NCBI GenBank assembly: GCA_040902535.1
Contig: JBBDXD010000028.1
Location: 53,243 to 86,315, forward strand
Origin: Dehalococcoidia bacterium
GTDB taxonomy: Bacteria > Chloroflexota > Dehalococcoidia > DSTF01 > JACRBR01
Length of the DNA stretch: 33,073 nucleotides
Direction of reading: 5' to 3'
In this document: one piece after another, positions 15,644 through 23,132 of the stretch
How the letters are laid out: the number at the start of each line of letters is the position of its first letter
Numbering within the stretch: the first letter of the stretch is position 1
The notes under the pieces: model-generated
The model's input: the letters and a program-made list of their open reading frames with translations, nothing else
Told to the model about the DNA's origin: nothing
The model's database searches: none
Program-made: the position numbers and the translations under genes

Positions 15644-16240
15644 TCAGCGGTGGTGTCGTCCTAGCGCGATCGCGGTGGTAGCGGCGCCGACCGCAGCGAG
15701 AGCCAGCAGCGCCAGTGCCATGCTCGGTGCGCCTGTGCTGGAGCCGCCCGATCCGGTATCTGGCAGGGCCGGCGGACCCTCGATCACTCGCGTCGGCTGG
15801 ATCGCCGGCACGCCGGCAGTCGGCGTGGCGAACGCTTGCGCACAGTCGAAAGCGACAACGAGGCTCGCAGCGTCGCCGGCGAGGTCAAGCGCGGTGGCGT
15901 ACACGTCGATGCTCAGCGAACCCTGGAATGGCGGCATCGTGCAATCGACGCGCGCCACGTCCGGTATGACGATGCTCGTCGAATCGGCCGGCAGCGAGAA
16001 GCTGTTCTGGCGCTCGTTGAGTCGAATCACCACCTGATATTCGTCCTCGCCAATGGCGTTGTCCGTCCAACTGATGACCGCATCGCCATCGAACCGGAGG
16101 TCGGTGGGCGCCGCGAGTTGCGCGCCTTCGGCGGTCGGACTCGCGACGGGCGTCGGCGTCTCATCGCCCGCCACTACAGGTGCCGCCACGCCGATCGCGA
16201 CGAGCAGCGACGCGCCGGCAGTACAGATCACGCGTAACAT
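15644..16240 (-). CDS. Exported protein with fibronectin-III-like domain and LPXTG-type wall anchor
   Basis: A 198-residue precursor. A signal peptide (MLRVICTAGASLLVAIGVAAPVVAG) is followed by a Thr/Pro-rich segment. A single beta domain (about 44-134) follows: LAAPTDLRFDGDAVISWTDNAIGEDEYQVVIR reads like a fibronectin type III repeat, with C100 and C133 available for a disulfide. The C-terminus is a textbook sorting signal: LPDTG (159-163), a hydrophobic span, and the basic end GRHHR. A sortase would cut after Thr and attach it to the wall; no sortase gene lies in the window. ATG 16240 has AGGAGG five bases upstream. The longer frame would translate the heptad array and is rejected. Confidence 0.85.
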   Translation of the reverse strand: MLRVICTAGASLLVAIGVAAPVVAGDETPTPVASPTAEGAQLAAPTDLRFDGDAVISWTDNAIGEDEYQVVIRLNERQNSFSLPADSTSIVIPDVARVDCTMPPFQGSLSIDVYATALDLAGDAASLVVAFDCAQAFATPTAGVPAIQPTRVIEGPPALPDTGSGGSSTGAPSMALALLALAAVGAATTAIALGRHHR

Positions 16241-16323
16241 GTCGCCTCCTGATGCCAGGGTGTGCGTACGTTGAACGATCGACCGGGCCGCGAGGTTAAC
16301 CTGCTCAACGTGACAATAGGGTC

Positions 16324-16379
16324 CAGCGACCAGCGACCAGCGACCAGCGACCAGCGACCAGCGACCAGCGACCAGCGAC
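16324..16379. repeat. Heptad array 7 (cagcgac x8, perfect)
   Basis: Eight perfect copies of cagcgac plus a partial cag, the cleanest array in the window. It lies between the PRC-barrel gene (stop at 16384) and the LPDTG gene. Perfect identity suggests recent expansion or ongoing slippage. Confidence 0.95.
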
Positions 16380-16383
16380 CAGA

Positions 16384-17172
16384 TTATTCCATCGTCGACA
16401 GGAGCATGCGCGCTTCGATCGTGTCGTGACGCGGCGTCCGTGATTCGCGCATCAGCGGCGCGCCCGTAGCCGAGGCGTAATAGTCGTACACACACATCAT
16501 GTACAGGCGGCTCATCAGCGCCAGCCGCTGGAACCGCGGCGCGCCGCCCAGCGCGTGCCGCGAGAGCCCGACGCGCACCGTCCGCGCATCGAAGTCGACC
16601 GCTTCGATCGACTGCGGAAGCACGAGCACCGGCTTCTTGCCGATGAACAGTTCCACTTCAGCCTCGATGTGGCAGACCGCCCACGTCCCGTCATCGACGA
16701 CGAAGTCACGCACGCGGCCCGCCGCTCCTTCACGCGCGCACAGTCGATACGCGCGTACCGAGCGGACGCTCCGCAAGTGCGGGTCGGCGGCCATCACGCG
16801 CTGCGCTTCTTCGAGCAATTGGCGGTCGTCAGGCTGGATGCCGAGCTGGGCGCCCACCCGCCGCGATAGCGAAGCCCCATGTTGCAGGTCGCGCCGCTGT
16901 TCGCCGACGGTCAGCTGACTGCTGGCAGCGGTCCGCTCGCGGGCTTCCGCCCGCGTGAGCCATACGTGCAGGCGCGGGACTGTGCAGTCTGACTGTTGGA
17001 TGTCAGCGGGCTCGATGAGCACGTACGAACGGCGGAACGGCAATCCCACCTGCACCACGACGTAGCGCACACGCCAGTCCTGATCGTCAAAGTACAGGTC
17101 TTCGATCGTGCCGAGCCGCCCATCGCACGCGTCGATGGCCTGTCCGAGCAGCGCGCTTGCTTCACGAAGCAT
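16384..17172 (-). CDS. Tandem PRC-barrel domain protein
   Basis: A 262-residue soluble protein. Two PRC-barrel-like beta domains can be seen. The first, about 1-75, reads ASALLGQAIDACDGRLGTIEDLYFDDQDWRVRYVVVQVG. The second, about 132-210, reads SVRAYRLCAREGAAGRVRDFVVDDGTWAVCHIEAEVELF...VLVLPQSIEAVDF. PRC-barrels occur in the photosynthetic reaction centre H subunit and in the RNA-processing factor RimM; stand-alone tandem forms are common stress or surface-associated proteins of unknown ligand. GGGGAGG precedes the ATG. The spacer between domains (RTAASSQLTVGEQRRD) is encoded by a stretch resembling a decayed heptad repeat. The 291-base gap upstream (17173-17463) holds nothing I recognise. 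Confidence 0.8.
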   Translation of the reverse strand: MLREASALLGQAIDACDGRLGTIEDLYFDDQDWRVRYVVVQVGLPFRRSYVLIEPADIQQSDCTVPRLHVWLTRAEARERTAASSQLTVGEQRRDLQHGASLSRRVGAQLGIQPDDRQLLEEAQRVMAADPHLRSVRSVRAYRLCAREGAAGRVRDFVVDDGTWAVCHIEAEVELFIGKKPVLVLPQSIEAVDFDARTVRVGLSRHALGGAPRFQRLALMSRLYMMCVYDYYASATGAPLMRESRTPRHDTIEARMLLSTME

Positions 17173-17463
17173 CGTCGCCTCCCCGTGTCACTGGCGGATT
17201 CGCGAGGAGGAGCGCCGAGCACGGGATACCTGCCGGCTGTCACGGAATCCACCGCTTCCCACATGCCTGCGAGGCTAGCTGTCGGGGTCGGCCGGAGAAG
17301 TTGGCCTACTTGCTATGCGAGATGCACCCCATGGCAGTTGGTTCCCCGCCCCGCCGTGCGGCGAGTTCGGCAGGATCGGAGCGTACGCGGGCGTGGCGCG
17401 CAGCCGGCTAAACAACACAATGCGGGCATTGCAGATCGATTGCAGCAGCCGCGCTGTCCGGGA

Positions 17464-18207
17464 TTATGTTGTCGACCGCTTCGTGATCGTCACCGGGCCC
17501 CACTCGCCGATCAGCCCCTGGCCGTGGCAGGATGCGCTCTCGCCGTTAACGATGTCTTTCTCCGTCATCAGCCCGAGCGCGATGATGAACTGGCCCATCT
17601 TCGGCACGTTGACTTCGTGGTTGACGCGCTCGCCATCGACAGAGAAGAACAGTTCATCGGACCCGTGGTTGTACGTCATCGCATAGCGATGCATCCGCTG
17701 CTCGCCATTCGGCAACGGCTGCTCCTTGAACATCGCGAAGAACTTCTGGCCCGCACCCTCCGGCTCCGGCGATCCCGGGAACGGCAAGCGCGCGTAGACG
17801 GTGGCGAAGCACTCGTTCGACACGAAGAAATCGACCGCCATGCCGGTCGTGAAGTCGAGGAGATTCACGGAGACGAACCCGTCGTAGAAGTCGTTCGCAA
17901 CGCCGTTGAGCTTCTGTGCGCGGATGTCGAGTTCGACCGTGATCTCGCCGCCCGACGGCACGGCGAATGTCTCGCGCGAGAAATACATGTGCTTGGCGTT
18001 GTCGAGGATCTGCACGGCGCCGTTCCCGCGCGTCAGCGGGACCGCCGCGACACGCATGACGCCGTTCTGGACGATGACGACGGCATCGGGCTCGCGGAAC
18101 TCCCAGCCGGGGAACCCGCCGATCACCCACAGACTCTCGGGTTTCATCAGGTCGGCGTAGCCGCCGTACACCTGCGTCGTCGTGCCGCGGTCCGTCTCGG
18201 TGGTCAT
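17464..18207 (-). CDS. Conserved protein, possibly lectin/glucanase-like (DUF6081-type?)
   Basis: A 247-residue protein without signal peptide or membrane segment. It is rich in predicted beta strands: FPGWEFREPDAVVIVQNGVMRVAAVPLTRGNGAVQILDNAKHMYFSRETFAVPSGGEITVELDI, then FFVSNECFATVYARL, HRYAMTYNHGSDELFFSVDGERV. The pattern, with a measured 'filled-in' envelope and a paired strand carrying the ligand face, is reminiscent of concanavalin-like sandwich proteins and of what I remember as DUF6081. That match is from memory and weak. No catalytic residues can be named. It is flanked by gaps of 291 and 132 bases, so it is probably monocistronic. Confidence 0.65.
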   Translation of the reverse strand: MTTETDRGTTTQVYGGYADLMKPESLWVIGGFPGWEFREPDAVVIVQNGVMRVAAVPLTRGNGAVQILDNAKHMYFSRETFAVPSGGEITVELDIRAQKLNGVANDFYDGFVSVNLLDFTTGMAVDFFVSNECFATVYARLPFPGSPEPEGAGQKFFAMFKEQPLPNGEQRMHRYAMTYNHGSDELFFSVDGERVNHEVNVPKMGQFIIALGLMTEKDIVNGESASCHGQGLIGEWGPVTITKRSTT

Positions 18208-18339
18208 GTGCGTGCCTCCGTCGCGTGATTCGGCTTCAGGCTAGATCGTCGCGCTGTTCGGGGGAATCCGCACCGGTGATTTGGATCCGCTCGAATGTGC
18301 GCCGGATGCATCGCGGGAGTGAGTGGGGCGAGTGGGAGG

Positions 18340-19062
18340 TTAATCGTCCTCTTCGCCGCTGACGCTCGCGGTAGAAAGTGAACGCCATCCTTCGGTGCCG
18401 GGCATTGGTGCACCGAGGTGCTCCCGGTCGTCGAGCAGCAGCTGGAAAAGCCGGTTCAGTTCCGCGAGCGGTTCCGCGTGATCATCGACACGCAGGCTGG
18501 TGCGATACAACAAGGCGTCGGGCTGCGCGCGGCCACCTGGCGCCGACACCATGGGTGTGACGAGAAGCGCCGCCGAGCGATGTCCGCGGCGGTCGCCGCC
18601 CGCGGCAACGCCTGCTGCCAGAGCGACGAGCAGACGAACTCCAAGCCAACACCCGGTTAGTGCCTCGAACCTCTCGGCCATACGCTCCAGCGGCTCCCGC
18701 CCCACTAGCAAGTTGCCCAGGGAGACGGAGTGCGCGCCTTCCACGCTGCCCGCCCAGCCCGTGCATTCACTCCCCGTGAATGAGAACGTTCTCCCGTGGC
18801 GATCGATGCCCGCGACTTGCCGGAGTTGCGGCGCAGCATCTTCAGCGAGGAGACCTTCGATTGCCGACTTGGGGGAGAGGCCGAGTTCCAGCAGCTTGAG
18901 TCCGACCACGCCAAGATCTGTGTTTCTGCGGGCCTGCGTCGCTATGGCGCCCACGCCGGTCATGGCATGAGGTACGCCCGAACCGACGAATAGGTCAGCC
19001 GTCGCGACAGCGACTCCAAACGCGGCGCTGCTCGGATCACGTCCGACGATACTGAGCGTCAC
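18340..19062 (-). CDS. DUF1028 family protein (Ntn-hydrolase-like)
   Basis: A 240-residue protein with the full DUF1028 pattern: TLSIVGRDPSSAAFGVAVATADLFVGSGVPHAMTGVGAIATQARRNTDLGVVGLKLLELGLS, then RQVAGIDRHGRTFSFTGSECTGWAGSVEG, GNLLVGREPLERMAERFEA, and AAGGDRRGHRSAALLV. Members are predicted N-terminal-nucleophile-like hydrolases of unknown substrate. The last part (VDDHAEPLAELNRLFQLLL) is the usual extra helix. The start is GTG 19062, since the nearby ATG is followed at once by TGA. It ends in an acidic GEEDD tail, like the next gene upstream, 29 bases away. Confidence 0.85.
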   Translation of the reverse strand: MTLSIVGRDPSSAAFGVAVATADLFVGSGVPHAMTGVGAIATQARRNTDLGVVGLKLLELGLSPKSAIEGLLAEDAAPQLRQVAGIDRHGRTFSFTGSECTGWAGSVEGAHSVSLGNLLVGREPLERMAERFEALTGCWLGVRLLVALAAGVAAGGDRRGHRSAALLVTPMVSAPGGRAQPDALLYRTSLRVDDHAEPLAELNRLFQLLLDDREHLGAPMPGTEGWRSLSTASVSGEEDD

Positions 19063-19091
19063 TTCATCGCCATATTGTTAGGGAATCGGCA

Positions 19092-19832
19092 CTAATCGTC
19101 GTCGTCATCGTCTTCTTCGCCGGCGCCGGGGGCCGAGCGCGGCACCATGGCGATCGGGCGCTCTGGATCTTCTTTGCGGCGCGATCGCGGCGGCAGCGCA
19201 TCGACGAGCGTGCGAAGCTTCTCGATGCCGTCCGCGCTGTCCGTCGCGACGACGAGCACGTTCGTATCGCGCAGCGCCTGCAATTCCGACTGGGTGAGGT
19301 CCGCCGGGATCGACGCCATCAGCGGCTTGCGCGCCAGGCCAAACATGCGGCGCAACTCCATCTGCTTGCGGACGGTCATCGCGCCCTTGATCTCGCCGAC
19401 GTAGAGCGCGTCCAGACTGAAGCCCTCGATCGCGCGCAACTCGTTGTCGCTGACGTCGTTGGGCACGCTGATCACGTATCCGATGCCTTCTTCCAGCACG
19501 GCGGTCGATGCCGTCTTGTCCGGATCGAACAGCACGAAGTCGTAGCCGCCGTCCTTGCACGCCTTCGAGGCGCCGTCGCTGCGGCCGTCGAGCCACGCGC
19601 CCGGTATTGCGTCCGCGATCTGCTTCGCGTCATCGGCCCCCGCCGACGATCCGGCCGACCCGACGACCACGGCGTCAGCGCCGCGCTGGGCCATCTCGGC
19701 GGCCGCGCGTGCGTCCCGCGCCAGCCCGACGAGCACCATCGTGGCGTCGGCCGTGTTGCGCGTCGTCACAAACCCCATCGGCTGCGCCTCGAGGCGGGAG
19801 ACCCTGCGGATCCGGTCGGCGAACTTGCTCAC
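19092..19832 (-). CDS. Conserved protein of unknown function with polyaspartate tail
   Basis: A 246-residue protein. Alternating strands and helices (TMVLVGLARDARAAAEMAQRGADAVVVGS, YDFVLFDPDKTAST, IGYVISVPNDVSDNELRAIEGFSLDALYVGE, KPLMASIPADLTQSELQALRDTNVLVVATDSADGIEKLRTLVDAL) suggest a TIM-barrel or Rossmann-like alpha/beta fold. A charged linker follows and the protein ends GEEDDDDDDD. I do not recognise the family. GTG 19832 is chosen because GGAGGA lies five bases upstream. TATGAT at 19852-19857 is a possible -10 box. It is probably co-transcribed with the DUF1028 gene 29 bases downstream. Confidence 0.75.
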   Translation of the reverse strand: MSKFADRIRRVSRLEAQPMGFVTTRNTADATMVLVGLARDARAAAEMAQRGADAVVVGSAGSSAGADDAKQIADAIPGAWLDGRSDGASKACKDGGYDFVLFDPDKTASTAVLEEGIGYVISVPNDVSDNELRAIEGFSLDALYVGEIKGAMTVRKQMELRRMFGLARKPLMASIPADLTQSELQALRDTNVLVVATDSADGIEKLRTLVDALPPRSRRKEDPERPIAMVPRSAPGAGEEDDDDDD

Positions 19833-19851
19833 TTGGCTCCTCCGTGCGTCG

Positions 19852-19857
19852 ATCATA
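19852..19857 (-). promoter_or_regulatory. Candidate -10 box (TATGAT)
   Basis: TATGAT on the minus strand, about 20 bases before GTG 19832. No convincing -35 was found. Confidence 0.3.
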
Positions 19858-19892
19858 GCCAAGACTCGGCTCAGGCGCAGGGCTCGCCGTGA

Positions 19893-19964
19893 TCAGGTGA
19901 TGTCCCAACCGCGATCCTGGACGCGTTGTTCGATGTCCATCGCAGAGTGAAGGGCGCCCAACAT
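19893..19964 (-). CDS. Possible 23-residue ORF after the toxin gene
   Basis: ATG 19964 overlaps the toxin's TGA by one base (TGATG), and the frame runs MLGALHSAMDIEQRVQDRGW to a TGA at 19893-19895. The overlap would allow re-initiation, but there is no ribosome site or recognisable domain. It may be the tail of a lost gene. Confidence 0.2.
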   Translation of the reverse strand: MLGALHSAMDIEQRVQDRGWDIT

Positions 19965-20206
19965 CACAACGGGTCGGGGAGCACGCGATAGGCGAGCCGG
20001 TAGTTCTGAAAGATCAATTCGCGATAGGAATCGATGCCGATCTCCGGGATCACGCGGCCAGCGCTGGATGGTCGAGAAGATGCGTAGCCGCAGCTACGAT
20101 GCGAGCGACAAATCGAGAGGCAGAGGCGGAGGGAGTGCCGGCTGATGAACTCTGCGATGCTTGCGAGGTCTCGTTCGGCCTCTACGTGCCAGACGAGTTC
20201 AGCCAT
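19964..20206 (-). pseudogene. ParE/RelE-family toxin with two compensating frameshifts
   Basis: The open frame of 80 residues begins MAELVWHVEAERDLASIAEFISRHS and ends GRVIPEIGIDSYRELIFQNYRLAYRV, both typical of ParE/RelE mRNA interferase or gyrase toxins. The middle, LRLCLSICRSHRSCGYASSR, does not fit. The neighbouring frame over the same bases (about 20050-20135) reads SASASRFVARIVAAATHLLD then HPALA, exactly the expected helix. One base gained near 20125-20140 and one lost near 20050-20060 would explain this. The toxin core helix is therefore scrambled and the product probably inactive, unless these are assembly errors. It overlaps the antitoxin gene by 25 bases. Confidence 0.75.
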
Positions 20207-20382
20207 GTACCCAACCGGCGCCTGGCTTCCTCGTGACTTATCAGGTTCTCGCCCTGTTCAGCGTCCTGCCCGCGGCGTAACACGGTCAATTGGAAGTGGA
20301 GTTCACTAATGATGGTTTCCGTCGAAACGCCCCCGGGCAGCCGATCGATCAGATCGAGAGCCTGCTGCTTTTCGGTCTTCAT
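20182..20382 (-). CDS. Putative antitoxin of the ParE/RelE module
   Basis: A 66-residue protein: MKTEKQQALDLIDRLPGGVS, TETIISELHFQLTVLRRGQD, AEQGENLISHEEARRRLGTW. Small acidic helical proteins ending in an xxSHEExxRRLxxWL motif commonly precede ParE/RelE toxins and are taken as their antitoxins. The toxin ATG lies within its last codons (25-base overlap), the usual arrangement. The gene itself looks intact even though the toxin is frameshifted. A promoter with TAGAAT ends six bases before the ATG and no ribosome site is present, so the mRNA may be leaderless. In such systems the antitoxin normally represses its own promoter. Confidence 0.7.
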   Translation of the reverse strand: MKTEKQQALDLIDRLPGGVSTETIISELHFQLTVLRRGQDAEQGENLISHEEARRRLGTWLNSSGT

Positions 20383-20388
20383 GGCGCA

Positions 20389-20416
20389 ATTCTACCAATC
20401 GATGGCAGCCTGTAAC
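20389..20416 (-). promoter_or_regulatory. Promoter of the toxin-antitoxin operon
   Basis: On the minus strand GTTACA (20411-20416), 16 bases, TAGAAT (20389-20394), then only six bases to the antitoxin ATG. Confidence 0.55.
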
Positions 20417-20489
20417 ACTTCCGCGACCCTCGACGCGTAGGCTGTTCCGCCGTGGTTATCTGTGGCGGGCTAGTCTCACTTGGAACGGC

Positions 20490-20516
20490 GATAGCAGTGG
20501 CTCCCCCCTGACTATC
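20490..20516 (+). ncRNA. Leader hairpin upstream of the SRPBCC gene
   Basis: GATAG-CAG pairs with CTG-a-CTATC, an 8-bp stem with one bulged A and a 10-base C-rich loop. It is followed 10 bases later by the terminator hairpin. Together they look like a structured leader or a short terminated RNA. I compared it mentally with fluoride, ZTP and guanidine riboswitch consensuses and it fits none well. Confidence 0.35.
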
Positions 20517-20526
20517 TGCCGCTGAA

Positions 20527-20567
20527 GCGGGGTCTTCGCGATTCGTTGCGAAGCCCCGCGGTTTTTT
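20527..20567 (+). terminator. Intrinsic terminator 19 bases before the SRPBCC start codon
   Basis: GCGGGGtCTTCGC pairs with GCGAAGCCCCGC (20527-20559) and is followed by GG and TTTTTT (20562-20567) on the plus strand. The ribosome site AGGAGG (20575-20580) and ATG 20587 come directly after. No plus-strand gene lies upstream. It therefore probably acts as an attenuator for the SRPBCC gene or ends a small RNA; it could also block antisense transcription. Confidence 0.75.
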
Positions 20568-20586
20568 CGGACGCAGGAGGAATGTC

Positions 20587-21321
20587 ATGTCGAAGATGGA
20601 ACACGAAGTCGTCGTGCAGGCGCCGGCCGATACGGTCTACCAGGTGTGGCGCAACTTCGAGAACTTCCCCAACTTCATGAGCAACATCGAACAGGTGCAG
20701 GACATGGGCGACGGCCGCTCGCACTGGAAGGCCAAGGGCCCGTTGGGCGTCAACGCCGAATGGGACGCGGAGATCGTCGTCGACGAACCAGGACGCGCGA
20801 TCGCCTGGCGCTCACTCGAGGACGGCGCCAACGTACATACCGACGGCGCAGTGCGCTTCGAAGCGGCCGGCGATGCAACGCGCCTCTTCGTCACCATGAG
20901 CTACGACGCACCGGCGCACGGCCTGGGCGAGCTCGCGGCGAAGATCTTCGCCAACCCCGAGAAGCAGGTCGCAGCGGACCTGCGCCGGTTCAAGGAGATG
21001 ATCGAGACCGAGGGACAGGCGGGCTACCAGCGTTCGACGGAAGAGGTGGTCGGGCACGGCACGCCAAACACGACGATGCGCGTGAACCCGCAGTCCGGCA
21101 CGTCGCAGGACGACGATAACGCCGTGCAGGGCAAGTACCCGACATCCGCCGGCACGGCCGAGCCGCCGTATGGCCCCGGCATGTCGAATGACGAAACGGT
21201 GCGCGGCGCGCCGCGTCCCACCACGACAGGCACGCCCGGCGGCACGCTCGGTGCGCCCACCGAGCGCGATCTGAAGCGCGACCAGGGGTCGATCTCGGAG
21301 CGGACGGATACGCGCACGTAG
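20587..21321 (+). CDS. SRPBCC (polyketide cyclase/dehydrase-like) protein with disordered tail
   Basis: A 244-residue protein. Residues 1-150 form a START/Bet v1-like hydrophobic-cavity domain: EHEVVVQAPADTVYQVWRNFENFPNFMSNIEQVQDMGDGRSHWKAKGPLGVNAEWDAEIVVDEPGRAIAWRSLEDGANVHTDGAVRFE. This version is often linked to membrane or general stress proteins. The remaining 95 residues are low-complexity, rich in Gly, Thr, Pro and charged residues, probably unstructured. AGGAGG lies six bases before the ATG. The terminator just upstream implies control by read-through. No other gene is in the transcript; an inverted repeat GCGCCAA/TTGGCGC follows at 21323-21348. The 185-base gap after it is otherwise featureless. 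Confidence 0.85.
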   Translation: MSKMEHEVVVQAPADTVYQVWRNFENFPNFMSNIEQVQDMGDGRSHWKAKGPLGVNAEWDAEIVVDEPGRAIAWRSLEDGANVHTDGAVRFEAAGDATRLFVTMSYDAPAHGLGELAAKIFANPEKQVAADLRRFKEMIETEGQAGYQRSTEEVVGHGTPNTTMRVNPQSGTSQDDDNAVQGKYPTSAGTAEPPYGPGMSNDETVRGAPRPTTTGTPGGTLGAPTERDLKRDQGSISERTDTRT

Positions 21322-21506
21322 AGCGCCAAGACGAAAGCGCATTGGCGCCCTGCCCGGGCACCCCGACGATCGCAGGCCTGAGTTTCGCCGCGTAGCTCGC
21401 CCACCGCGCGTATACCGGTGAGCCGCTCCCGTGCGTTCGCGCGTCGACACGCCCATCGATCCTAAACCCGCGCATCGATACGCTGTCCCTCGCAGGAGGA
21501 GACGGC

Positions 21507-22370
21507 ATGGCGCAGGATAAGCTCAGCCACCACTACACGAGCGTTAACGGCATCAAGCTGCACTACGTGCGCCAGGGCCTCGGTGAGCCGCTGCTGCTGA
21601 TTCACGGTTGGCCGGGCTTCTGGTACGAGTGGCACAAGAACATCGGCCCGCTCGCGCGGCACTTCGATGTGATCGTCCCGGACATGCGCGGCTTCGCCTA
21701 CAGCGACAAGCCCGACCTGCCGCCCGAGGTGGGTTACAGCGACACCGCCTTCGCCGAGGACATCAAGGCGTTCATCGACTTCTACCACTTCGACAAGGTG
21801 CGCATTGTCTCGCACGACTTTGGCGCCGTATGGGTGCAGCGCTTCGCCCGCATGTATCCGGAGCGTCTCGAGAAGCTGATGTTGTTCGACCCGCCGTACC
21901 CGGGCATCGGCGCGCGCTGGTTTCAGATGCCCCACCTGTTCAACACCTGGTACCAGATGTTCCACCAGATGCCGTGGGCCGAGGATCTCGTCGGGTCGAG
22001 CCGCGAGGCGACGCGCATCTACGTCCGGCACTTTCTCTCCGCCTGGTCGGCCAACAAGGACCTCTGGACCGATGACGAAGTGGAGGCGTACGTCGAGGCG
22101 TATTCGCAGCCCGGCGCGCTTCGGGGCGGATTTAACTGTTACAGGTCGGTGTTTCGCGGCGGCTACCAGGCGCAGGGCGATCTCACCATCAACACGCCGA
22201 CCACCGTGCTGTGGGGTGACAGCGACAGCATTCTGCCGTTCGAGTGGTCCGATAACTTGCCGCAGTTCTTCCCGAACCTCACCCTGAAGAAGGTCGAAGG
22301 CGTCGGGCATTTCATGATGCGCGAGGCCCCGGACCGCATCAACGCTGAGATCATCGAATTCATGAAGTAG
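21507..22370 (+). CDS. Alpha/beta hydrolase, epoxide hydrolase-like
   Basis: A 287-residue enzyme. The oxyanion motif HGWP (33-36) and the nucleophile elbow SHDFG with D104 identify the epoxide hydrolase/haloalkane dehalogenase branch, where an aspartate forms an ester intermediate. D238 (WGDSD) and H268 (VGHFMMREAP) complete the charge relay. A helical cap (about 135-215) is rich in Trp and Tyr (WFQMPHLFNTWYQMFHQMPW). HGxP favours epoxide hydrolase over dehalogenase, but the substrate is unknown. AGGAGG precedes ATG 21507. The SDR gene begins six bases after its stop, and a third gene overlaps that, so the three form an operon. Confidence 0.88.
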   Translation: MAQDKLSHHYTSVNGIKLHYVRQGLGEPLLLIHGWPGFWYEWHKNIGPLARHFDVIVPDMRGFAYSDKPDLPPEVGYSDTAFAEDIKAFIDFYHFDKVRIVSHDFGAVWVQRFARMYPERLEKLMLFDPPYPGIGARWFQMPHLFNTWYQMFHQMPWAEDLVGSSREATRIYVRHFLSAWSANKDLWTDDEVEAYVEAYSQPGALRGGFNCYRSVFRGGYQAQGDLTINTPTTVLWGDSDSILPFEWSDNLPQFFPNLTLKKVEGVGHFMMREAPDRINAEIIEFMK

Positions 22371-22376
22371 GCGATC

Positions 22377-23132
22377 GTGGACCTCGGCATGCAGGAATAC
22401 GTCGCGCTGATCACCGGCGCATCGCGCGGCATCGGGCGTTCGATCGCGCTCGCGCTTGCCGCCGAAGGCTGCGACATCGCGCTGGTCGCGCGCGGCGAGG
22501 ATGAGTTGCGCGCGGCGGCTGCCGAAGTCTCCGCGCTCGGCGCCCGCGCGATGCCAATCGTGGCGGACATCACCAAGCCTGAAGACGTCACACGCATGGT
22601 CGAGGAGACGATCGATACCCTCACGCGCATCGATATTCTGATCAATAACGCCGGCGGCTCCGCCCCGGACGACGACGAGGGCTGGCAGTACGCGTTTCGC
22701 GTCAACATCGAGGCGGCGGCACGGGCGACGCGCGCCGTCGTGCCGCACATGCGCGCGCGAGGCGGCGGCGCGATCGTACACGTCGCGTCGATCTGGGGCC
22801 GCGAGGCGGGCGGCGGCATCCCCTACAACGCCATGAAGGCCGCGATGATCAGCCATGCGAAGAACTCCGCGCTCACCCTCGCGAAAGACGGCATTCGCGT
22901 GAACTCGATCGCGCCGGGCTCGATCCTGTTTCCCGGTGGGTCGTGGGGGAAACGCGTCGAGGAGGATCCCCAGGGGATGGAGCGCTTTGTCGAAGAAAAC
23001 ATCGCGATGGGACGGTTCGGCACGACGGAAGAAGTCGCCAACGTCGTCGCGTTTCTCTGCTCGCCACGCGCAAGCTGGGTCACCGGCGCGTGCATCAACA
23101 TCGACGGCGGCCAGACGAAGAGCAACATCTGA
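22377..23132 (+). CDS. Short-chain dehydrogenase/reductase
   Basis: A 251-residue classical SDR. The cofactor motif is TGASRGIG (13-20), followed by NNAG (90-93) and the catalytic set S138, Y150 and K154 (YNAMK). The C-terminal MGRFGTTEEVANVVAFLCSPRASWVTGACINIDGGQ is typical of FabG-like enzymes. It reduces or oxidises a carbonyl/alcohol with NAD(P)H; the substrate is unknown. GTG 22377 is assumed; ATG 22389 is an alternative. It sits between the hydrolase and an unknown protein in a tight operon, suggesting one catabolic route in which an epoxide-derived diol or alcohol is next oxidised (inference). Confidence 0.88.
   Translation: MDLGMQEYVALITGASRGIGRSIALALAAEGCDIALVARGEDELRAAAAEVSALGARAMPIVADITKPEDVTRMVEETIDTLTRIDILINNAGGSAPDDDEGWQYAFRVNIEAAARATRAVVPHMRARGGGAIVHVASIWGREAGGGIPYNAMKAAMISHAKNSALTLAKDGIRVNSIAPGSILFPGGSWGKRVEEDPQGMERFVEENIAMGRFGTTEEVANVVAFLCSPRASWVTGACINIDGGQTKSNI

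Noticed and set aside
16324-16379. CRISPR array
   Set aside because: Units are 7 bases with no spacers, and no cas genes are nearby.
16241-16495. N-terminal extension of the LPDTG protein (SLVAGRW repeats)
   Set aside because: It is translation of the cagcgac array; a strong AGGAGG and signal peptide mark ATG 16240 as the start.
20490-20567. Fluoride, ZTP or guanidine riboswitch
   Set aside because: Partial resemblance only; conserved core nucleotides do not line up.
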